Part shown: positions 1 through 4,250 of the stretch, one piece after another
Layout: each line of letters begins with the position of its first letter
How positions within the stretch are numbered: the first letter of the stretch is position 1
From: an uncultured Lachnospiraceae bacterium
Lineage (GTDB): Bacteria; Bacillota; Clostridia; Lachnospirales; Lachnospiraceae
NCBI GenBank assembly: GCA_902797705.1
Contig: CADBTX010000099.1
Location: 1 to 5,669, forward strand
DNA length: 5,669 bases
Direction: 5' to 3'
The notes under the pieces: generated by a model
Databases searched by the model: none
What the model saw: only the letters and a program-made list of their open reading frames with translations
What the model was told of the DNA's origin: nothing
Made by a program: the position numbers and the translations under genes

Positions 1-1
1 G

Positions 2-13
2 AGGTTATAACCT
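2..13. repeat. 12-bp perfect palindrome at the window edge
   Basis: AGGTTATAACCT reads identically on both strands. It could be a protein-binding site or the remains of a hairpin at the end of an upstream gene that lies outside the window. Nothing else here supports a function. Confidence 0.4.
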
Positions 14-35
14 ATATCCTGCTTTCTTTTCTCAT

Positions 36-286
36 TTTACATGCTCTTCCCGGGGGAGCTTGACTGAAAAAGCATATAAGAACAGTCAAAATCCACGATC
101 TTATATGCTTTTCCCAAAGGAGCAAGGCTTAAAATACATATAAGAACAGCCAAAATCCGCGATCTTATATGCTTTTCCCAAAGGAGCAAGGCTTAAAATA
201 CATATAAGAACAGCCAAAATCCACGATCTTATATGCTTTTCCCGACGCAGCAAGGCTTAATATACATATAAGAACAGTCAAAATCC
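36..286. repeat. 64-bp tandem repeat array with internal hairpins
   Basis: The motif CATATAAGAACAG(T/C)CAAAATCC starts at 73, 137, 201 and 265, an exact 64-bp period. Units 73-136, 137-200 and 201-264 are nearly identical. The fourth (265-286) breaks off after 22 bases, and a diverged half-unit precedes the array (about 36-72, TGCTCTTCCC...GGAGC against TGCTTTTCCC...GGAGC). Each full unit has an inverted repeat, CATATAAGA and TCTTATATG, around a conserved 17-nt loop: 73-81/99-107, 137-145/163-171 and 201-209/227-235. In the first unit the stem extends to 14 perfect pairs (68-81/99-112). The period is not a multiple of three and no open frame runs through, so it is non-coding. It may be a minisatellite grown from a terminator-like hairpin, or an array of protein-binding sites. 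The function is unknown. Confidence 0.9.
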
Positions 287-313
287 CAGGCAGAGCCACA
301 GAGCGGATCCACA

Positions 314-342
314 TTGCGCCCACCTTATTTTTGCTGTATCAT
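314..342 (+). promoter_or_regulatory. Putative promoter of the GHKL kinase gene
   Basis: A weak -35 (TTGCGC, 314-319) and a good -10 (TATCAT, 337-342) are 17 bp apart, placing transcription start near 349, about 35 nt before the kinase ATG. The -10 lies inside nested inverted repeats (329-336/356-363 and 339-343/346-350), which could be an operator. The -35 matches only three of six consensus bases, so an activator may be needed or the call may be wrong. Confidence 0.4.
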
Positions 343-363
343 CGTGATGAAAAATCAGCAAAA
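329..363. repeat. Nested inverted repeat over the kinase promoter
   Basis: TTTTGCTG (329-336) is perfectly complementary to CAGCAAAA (356-363). Between them TCATC (339-343) pairs with GATGA (346-350). The dyad spans the proposed -10 and start point, fitting an operator better than a terminator, since no T tract follows on the + strand. No known regulator motif is recognised. Confidence 0.5.
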
Positions 364-383
364 CGCTTTATGGAGAGTAGTCA

Positions 384-1715
384 ATGACATTTCAGGACCT
401 GATCATCCCTATAATATTTTATCTGACCATCATGTCTGTGGTACTGTTATGTTACGCACCAGCGAAGAACCACTTTCGCTATAACCGCGTGTACACCATT
501 GCGGCAGCCTCCATACTATGCGTCCTGCTGTCCGTTGCTACATACGTCTTAACCGCGGTCATCCAGCATGACTTCGGGATATTCAATATCCTGGGAATCC
601 TGCTCCTTTTCATCTTTTATCACAGGTCTCTAACACTTCATATTTCACAGACCTCAGCCATCTATTTACTGGTGAGCGCCTTCACCTCCTTTCTCGCAAA
701 CTTCTCGATCATATATGATGCCATGAACCACCCGGATGGTGATCTCAAGAATTACAGCCTGAGATCCCTTATTCTCCTTATGATCCTCTGTATGATCTTT
801 TCTGCGATTTTTGTGTACCCCTTTGAAAAGTACGGTTCATTCCTGCTGGACAATCTGCAGCAGCCCCGGGTCTGGTGGATGTCCGCCGTTGTTTCCGCAG
901 TATTCTATTTCTTTAATCTGAGGATGGTCGTCCATCGCTACAGTACACTGCACACCAACAAGGTTGGCATCGCCTATATAACAGTAATGTTCACCATGTT
1001 CATCCTTCTGATCCTGCTCAGTATCATCTTCTATTTTATCGTAGGGATACTGATAAAAAAAAGCGAGACAGAAAACCGGAACCGTTTCTTTATGATGCAG
1101 GAAAAGCAGTATGAAGCCCTGCAGCACTATATCGACGCAGACGCCAGACAGCGCCATGATTTCAGACAGACCATCTATACCCTGAAAGAGCTATCCGCCG
1201 AAAAGGACTACCAGGCCATAGATGACTACCTGAACCGCTATATCAAGAGCATGCCCCAGAAGGAGACAAAGGACTTCTGCAATGAGCCTGCGCTTAACGC
1301 CCTCCTGAATCATTACGCCAGATTGTCCGAAAAAAACAGTATAAAGATCGATATACGGGTCCTTCTTCCTTCGGAGCTTCTTATCGATATCACAGATCTT
1401 TGCTCCATCATCGGCAACGTATTGGAAAACGCCATTACCGCCTGTCTGGATATCCCGGAGGAAAAGCGCTTTATCCACGTCAATCTGTCAAATAAACAGG
1501 GCAGCGAATTCTATATCGCCATATCCAACAGTTTTTCAGGAAAAGCGACAATGAAAAACGGACATTTTCTCTCTACAAAAAAGGGCGGAAGCGGCATCGG
1601 GCTTGTATCCATAGCCGCCACCGCCGAGCACTACGGCGGCAGCGCCAGCTTCAGGCACGAAAGTGATGTGTTCTATTCGGATATCATGCTGGAAAATAAT
1701 GTGCTTTCTTTCTGA
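384..1715 (+). CDS. GHKL-family (AgrC-like) membrane sensor histidine kinase
   Basis: A 443-residue sensor kinase of the type that in Firmicutes senses extracellular peptides or envelope signals and phosphorylates LytTR response regulators. The N-terminal half has about seven membrane segments (roughly 5-25, 37-60, 64-80, 90-112, 127-147, 163-180, 195-224). A linker leads to RQRHDFRQ, with likely phospho-acceptor His258 in the RHDFR form typical of AgrC-like kinases. The ATPase domain has the N box GNVLENA (Asn345, Asn349) and the G box GGSGIGL (401-407). In place of the classical DxGxG box it has ISNSF (380-384), as expected for this subfamily. The catalytic residues look intact. The ATG has a GGAGAG ribosome site at 372-377. 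No response regulator, AgrB or AgrD is in the window, so it is an orphan here; a partner could lie upstream of base 1. The family call is firm; ligand and partner are unknown. Confidence 0.93.
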   Translation: MTFQDLIIPIIFYLTIMSVVLLCYAPAKNHFRYNRVYTIAAASILCVLLSVATYVLTAVIQHDFGIFNILGILLLFIFYHRSLTLHISQTSAIYLLVSAFTSFLANFSIIYDAMNHPDGDLKNYSLRSLILLMILCMIFSAIFVYPFEKYGSFLLDNLQQPRVWWMSAVVSAVFYFFNLRMVVHRYSTLHTNKVGIAYITVMFTMFILLILLSIIFYFIVGILIKKSETENRNRFFMMQEKQYEALQHYIDADARQRHDFRQTIYTLKELSAEKDYQAIDDYLNRYIKSMPQKETKDFCNEPALNALLNHYARLSEKNSIKIDIRVLLPSELLIDITDLCSIIGNVLENAITACLDIPEEKRFIHVNLSNKQGSEFYIAISNSFSGKATMKNGHFLSTKKGGSGIGLVSIAATAEHYGGSASFRHESDVFYSDIMLENNVLSF

Positions 1716-1755
1716 GCAGACTGTTCACTGCTGTTGTCGTTATGTGAATTGCTCC

Positions 1756-1809
1756 CCCTCATCCGTCAGCTTCGCTGACACCTTTCCCCCTCTCCTGAGG
1801 GGGGAAGGC
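1756..1809. repeat. Two-hairpin palindromic repeat, unit 1
   Basis: The unit starts CCCTCATCC. It then has a 6-bp hairpin (GTCAGC 1765-1770, GCTGAC 1774-1779) and a 12-bp hairpin (1781-1792/1797-1808, one G-T pair, four-base loop) with a C-rich left and G-rich right arm. The same architecture recurs at 2985-3039. It resembles short dispersed palindromic elements I recall as common in Lachnospiraceae and relatives; that is from memory, not a search. There is no downstream T tract, so it is not a standard intrinsic terminator, though it could block readthrough from the kinase gene. Confidence 0.75.
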
Positions 1810-1816
1810 TTTAAAA

Positions 1817-1863
1817 GGTCAGCAACGCTGACACCATTAGCAGCGACCCAGAGGGAGAAGGCA
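1817..1863. repeat. Palindromic repeat, degenerate unit 2
   Basis: A GTCAGC-AAC-GCTGAC hairpin (1818-1832) is followed by ACACC and then, after a scrambled stretch, AGGGAGAAGGCAT, the end shared with unit 3. The left arm of the second hairpin has decayed. It seems to be a tandem, eroding copy of the element at 1756-1809. Confidence 0.6.
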
Positions 1864-1873
1864 TTATGGTTTT

Positions 1874-1916
1874 TCGCTGACACCTGTCTCGCCTTCCGGC
1901 CCGTAGGGAGAAGGCA
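1874..1916. repeat. Palindromic repeat, truncated unit 3
   Basis: The unit begins inside the first hairpin (CGCTGACACC) and keeps the second as GCCTTC (1891-1896) pairing with GAAGGC (1910-1915). It ends AGGGAGAAGGCAT like unit 2. It looks like a third, 5'-truncated copy in the same cluster. Confidence 0.55.
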
Positions 1917-1948
1917 TAACTGTCACCGGTTCATTGAAACAGACAGAT

Positions 1949-1980
1949 TCATTCGCGCCAAAAAAATGTCATTCGCGCCA
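1949..1980 (+). promoter_or_regulatory. Paired 12-bp direct repeats, putative activator site
   Basis: TCATTCGCGCCA occurs at 1949-1960 and again, identically, at 1969-1980, a 20-bp offset or about two helical turns. The proximal copy ends 6 bp before the -35 of the promoter at 1987-2014, so the sites are centred near -67 and -47. Two same-direction repeats about 20-22 bp apart just upstream of a weak -35 is the layout used by LytTR-type activators such as AgrA and VirR. The bases do not match the AgrA or VirR consensus, so the regulator class is a guess. Confidence 0.6.
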
Positions 1981-1986
1981 TTTTTA

Positions 1987-2014
1987 TTGCGTTTACTCTC
2001 TGAGGCATTATAAT
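1987..2014 (+). promoter_or_regulatory. Promoter of the lipoprotein/TM2 transcript
   Basis: The -10 at 2009-2014 is a perfect TATAAT. The -35 TTGCGT (1987-1992) matches only the TTG, with a 16-bp spacer. A strong -10 with a poor -35 and direct repeats just upstream suggests activator dependence. The start would be near 2021, giving a leader of about 110 nt. Confidence 0.7.
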
Positions 2015-2041
2015 AAGCCCGTTGCTTAATCATAGCAGACA

Positions 2042-2080
2042 GTGTGCGTAGCTTTACGCTGCACACAGGCCGAGGCCTCC
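2042..2080 (+). promoter_or_regulatory. Structured leader of the lipoprotein gene
   Basis: Two hairpins sit in the predicted leader. One is GTGT+GCGTA (2042-2050) pairing with TACGC (2055-2059) and ACAC (2063-2066) across a 3-nt bulge. The other is AGGCC (2067-2071) with GGCCT (2074-2078), whose two-base loop is too tight to fold fully. CCTCC at 2076-2080 overlaps the second arm and is complementary to GGAGG in the ribosome site (2116-2120), so alternative pairing is possible. Part of this element recurs before the TM2 gene (2672-2697). No known riboswitch class is recognised. Confidence 0.4.
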
Positions 2081-2129
2081 ATAAACGATCAGGTCGCGGA
2101 ATCATAAAACAAACAGGAGGATATCAATT

Positions 2130-2669
2130 ATGAAAAAGAAGATCTTAACAGTAATTTTGGCTGCTGCTCTGTCAGTGTCCATGATCTGTGCATGCGGAGG
2201 CAAGAAGAGCTCAGAGCCCGCTCCCGCTGCCGAGACCACAAAGGAAGACAGCGCCGCTGAAAAGGCACCTGCTGAAGAAGAGGCAGAAGAAGTTGAAGAG
2301 GAAGAAGTTGAAGAAGACGTGGCAGAGGGTGAAGATGCCGCTGATGCCACCGAGGTATCATACTATGACGGATACTATGCAACCAACGGAGAAGGCAGCG
2401 ACTTCATGCTTTTCTTCTATGAGACATCAGCCGGTGATCTGGCATATATCAATGACGGTACCAATGAGGCCGTAGCCGAGTATACTGTTACCGAAGAATC
2501 CCTCGATGACGGAACTCCCTACTATCTCGTAAAGGTAGGAAACCTTTCCCTCGGATACTTATTTGAAGGCGATGATGTTTACATCGTTGACGATGAAGGC
2601 GAATTATACGCCGGAGCACAGCTTAGCGAGGAAGAGGCTGAGGCCCTTCACTCAATGGTTACAGAGTAA
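2130..2669 (+). CDS. Acidic lipoprotein of unknown function
   Basis: A 179-residue exported lipoprotein. The N-terminus has a KKK basic patch and a hydrophobic stretch (5-19), then a lipobox read as I19-C20-A21-C22; Cys22 is the likely lipidated residue, anchoring it to the outer face of the membrane. Residues 29-75 are a low-complexity Pro/Ala/Glu linker with a nearly all-acidic core (50-63). Residues 76-179 form a small, Tyr- and Gly-rich, probably beta-rich domain (YYDGYYATNGEGSDFMLFFYE...GYLFEGDDVYIVDDEGELYAG) with hardly any basic residues. I do not recognise this domain. Start is fixed by AGGAGG at 2115-2120, 9 nt before ATG. It is followed 81 nt later by the TM2 gene, probably co-transcribed. 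Possible roles are cation or basic-partner binding, or being the sensed component of the upstream kinase; neither is shown. Confidence 0.88.
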   Translation: MKKKILTVILAAALSVSMICACGGKKSSEPAPAAETTKEDSAAEKAPAEEEAEEVEEEEVEEDVAEGEDAADATEVSYYDGYYATNGEGSDFMLFFYETSAGDLAYINDGTNEAVAEYTVTEESLDDGTPYYLVKVGNLSLGYLFEGDDVYIVDDEGELYAGAQLSEEEAEALHSMVTE

Positions 2670-2671
2670 AA

Positions 2672-2723
2672 CTTTACGGTACACAGGCCACGGCTCCGCG
2701 AGGCGGTTAAAAAACGCAGTGGC
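2672..2723 (+). promoter_or_regulatory. Leader element before the TM2 gene
   Basis: CTTTACGGT-ACACAGGCC (2672-2689) repeats the leader at 2052-2071 (CTTTACGCT-GC-ACACAGGCC) with one mismatch and a 2-nt gap. Here GCCAC (2687-2691) can pair with GTGGC (2719-2723), enclosing CCGC-GAG-GCGG (2696-2706). There is no T tract, so a terminator between the two genes is not supported. Confidence 0.4.
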
Positions 2724-2750
2724 TTAATTAAGAAAAAGGAGAGAATAACT

Positions 2751-2966
2751 ATGGAGAAAACACCTGCATTACTTATCACGATATTCCTTGGTGAACTTGG
2801 AATACACAGATTTCTGGCCGGAAAGATCGGAACCGGCATTCTCTGGCTCTGTACCGGAGGACTTTGCGGCATAGGGTGGATCTATGACATCATCCAGGTG
2901 GCAACCGGCAAATTCACAAAGGCTGACGGAACTCCCTGGATTATTGAGTCTGACAGTCTCAACTGA
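2751..2966 (+). CDS. Small TM2-domain membrane protein
   Basis: A 71-residue protein that is almost entirely one TM2 domain: a first membrane segment (about 4-17), the conserved turn LGELGIHRFLAGK (13-25, matching the family pattern LGxxGxHRFYxGK), a second segment (about 28-50) and the conserved aspartate in IGWIYDII (Asp46). The charged tail has no other domain. TM2 proteins are widespread in bacteria and their biochemical role is poorly defined. Start is supported by AGGAGAG (2737-2743), 7 nt from ATG. It lies 81 nt after the lipoprotein gene on the same strand with no clear intervening promoter or terminator, suggesting a two-gene transcript. The family call is confident; function is unknown. 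Confidence 0.9.
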   Translation: MEKTPALLITIFLGELGIHRFLAGKIGTGILWLCTGGLCGIGWIYDIIQVATGKFTKADGTPWIIESDSLN

Positions 2967-2984
2967 TCTGAGAATCTGAGGGAA

Positions 2985-3039
2985 CCCTCATCAGTCAGCC
3001 CTTCAGGCTGACAGCTTCCCCCTTAAAAAGGGGGAAGCC
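2985..3039. repeat. Two-hairpin palindromic repeat between convergent genes
   Basis: The same layout as 1756-1809: CCCTCATC, a 7-bp hairpin (GTCAGCC 2994-3000, GGCTGAC 3006-3012), then an 11-bp perfect stem (3014-3024/3028-3038) with an AAA loop. It lies between the convergent TM2 and mnmA genes and contains the mnmA stop codon (3023-3025). A U tract is missing on both strands, but the strong stem could act as a transcript-end stabiliser or bidirectional block. Confidence 0.8.
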
Positions 3040-4105
3040 ACGGGGTTATTGTCCCTCCTCCCACCACCTTTTCCCCGTCGTACATAACCACTGCCTGTCC
3101 CGGGGTCACTGCTCTTATCTTCTCATCAAAAACGATCTTTATCCTTCCTCCCGTTTCCGGGTAGACCGTGGCGCTCTGTTCCTTCTGGCTGTACCTTGTG
3201 CGGGCTTTTATCCGCATCTCCCTTTCTATCCCCGGACACGAGATCCAATTCACCTCACCGGCATAAAGAGTATCCGAATAAAGATCACTGTCGGAGCCCA
3301 CATATACTACATTCTTCTCCATGTCTTTTCCGATGACATACAGGGGCGATGGGGCGGAAACTCCCAGTCCCCGGCGCTGTCCGTTGGTATAGCGGACCGC
3401 CCCGTGATGGATACCGAGGACCCTGCCCTCCTTATCCACGATATTGCCGTCAGGATAGGTTTTTCCCGTATATCTCTCCATAAAGGAGGCGTAATCTCCG
3501 TCCGGCACAAAACAGATATCCTGGCTGTCATGCTTTGCCGCATTGACAAAGCCCTGCCTCTTTGCGATCTCCCTGGTCTCATCCTTGCTCAGGTCCCCAA
3601 GGGGAAAAACGGTCTTTGAAAGCTGCTCCTGTGTCATACCGTAGAGCACATAGCTCTGGTCCTTTTCCGGGACAGCGGCTTTTTTTAGGATGAAACGCCC
3701 GTTTTCCTCTTCTATGCGAGCGTAATGTCCGGTAACGATACAGTCAAAACCCTGTTCTTCCGCGTATTTCAGAAGCAGACCGAACTTCATGAAGCTGTTG
3801 CAGTCTATACAGGGATTCGGCACTCCTCCCCCTTCATAGGTGCGTATGAATTTATCTATGATAAGGGACTCAAATTCCCGGGAAAGATCCAGGACTTCGA
3901 AGGGTATGTCCATTTTATACGCCACCTCTGCAGCGTCATCCGTATCCTTATCCGAGCAGCAGCTTTTTTCCTTTTCCTCTCCTCCGTTTCCGCGGAAAAG
4001 CCGCATGGTCACTCCCCTTAACTCATATCCCCTTTCCTTCATGAGGAAAGCCGCCACGGAACTGTCCACTCCTCCGCTCATGGCTATAAGAGCACTTTTT
4101 TTCAT
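3023..4105 (-). CDS. mnmA: tRNA-specific 2-thiouridylase MnmA
   Basis: A 360-residue cytosolic enzyme that adenylates and thiolates U34 of the tRNAs for Lys, Glu and Gln, giving the 2-thio part of the wobble modification; sulfur comes from an IscS-type desulfurase relay. Visible motifs are the PP-loop SGGVDSS (10-16), CCS (49-51), PNPCIDCN (96-103, catalytic-type Cys102), GHYAR (126-130), KDQSY (148-152), QDICF with the second Cys198 and GQRRGLG (242-248). Cys102 and Cys198 match the positions known for E. coli MnmA; the extra Cys99 makes a CxxC as in many clostridial homologues, possibly relevant to metal or Fe-S binding. Length is normal. The start has a GGGAG site 7 nt upstream (4113-4117). 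The last residues, PWLPPF, are encoded by the palindromic repeat. No cysteine desulfurase gene is adjacent. Confidence 0.97.
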   Translation of the reverse strand: MKKSALIAMSGGVDSSVAAFLMKERGYELRGVTMRLFRGNGGEEKEKSCCSDKDTDDAAEVAYKMDIPFEVLDLSREFESLIIDKFIRTYEGGGVPNPCIDCNSFMKFGLLLKYAEEQGFDCIVTGHYARIEEENGRFILKKAAVPEKDQSYVLYGMTQEQLSKTVFPLGDLSKDETREIAKRQGFVNAAKHDSQDICFVPDGDYASFMERYTGKTYPDGNIVDKEGRVLGIHHGAVRYTNGQRRGLGVSAPSPLYVIGKDMEKNVVYVGSDSDLYSDTLYAGEVNWISCPGIEREMRIKARTRYSQKEQSATVYPETGGRIKIVFDEKIRAVTPGQAVVMYDGEKVVGGGTITPWLPPF

Positions 4106-4167
4106 ACAATTTCTCCCTTTTGATACATAGATGAATATAAAATGTGTGCAACCTGTTCATTTTATTT

Positions 4168-4197
4168 CTGACAAATATATGATATTCTTATGATAAT
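4168..4197 (+). promoter_or_regulatory. Putative promoter of the EAL-domain gene
   Basis: CTGACA (4168-4173) and GATAAT (4192-4197), each one base from consensus, lie 18 bp apart. The start would be near 4204, about 47 nt before ATG 4251. It overlaps the oppositely directed promoter proposed for mnmA. Confidence 0.5.
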
Positions 4198-4203
4198 CGT
4201 CAA
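4174..4203 (-). promoter_or_regulatory. Putative promoter of mnmA
   Basis: On the minus strand TTGACG (4198-4203) and TATATT (4174-4179), each one base from consensus, are 18 bp apart. The start would be near 4167, leaving a leader of about 60 nt. It nearly fully overlaps the + strand promoter at 4168-4197. Confidence 0.5.
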
Positions 4204-4250
4204 AAGTGCGGCCATCCGCCTATTTTTTTTGAACAGAGACCATAATAAAT

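Noticed and set aside
60..88. TTGACT as a -35 at 60-65
   Set aside because: No -10-like sequence lies 16-18 bp downstream; the nearby TATAAG is only 9 bp away and belongs to the repeat stem.
73..286. CRISPR array
   Set aside because: The whole 64-bp unit is repeated, with no unique spacers between short repeats, and there are no cas genes.
1715..1732. Hairpin AGCAG...CTGCT at the kinase stop codon
   Set aside because: Only five pairs with an 8-nt loop and no T run; not distinguishable from chance.
1797..1816. Intrinsic terminator for the kinase at the 12-bp hairpin
   Set aside because: The stem is strong but is followed by CTTTAAAAGG rather than a T tract, so I list it as a repeat only.
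1663..2013. 116-codon + strand open frame after the kinase
   Set aside because: It starts inside the kinase gene in another frame, runs through the palindromic repeats and the promoter, and has no ribosome site or recognisable domain.
2102..2475. Open frames in other frames or strand over the lipoprotein gene
   Set aside because: Low-complexity Ser/Leu/Lys-rich products of the Glu/Ala-rich coding sequence; shadows.
1..2966. agr-type quorum-sensing locus
   Set aside because: Only the AgrC-like kinase is present; no AgrB-like protease, pheromone precursor or LytTR regulator is seen.
4204..4250. c-di-GMP riboswitch before the EAL gene
   Set aside because: The leader is only about 47 nt and shows none of the aptamer's conserved helices.
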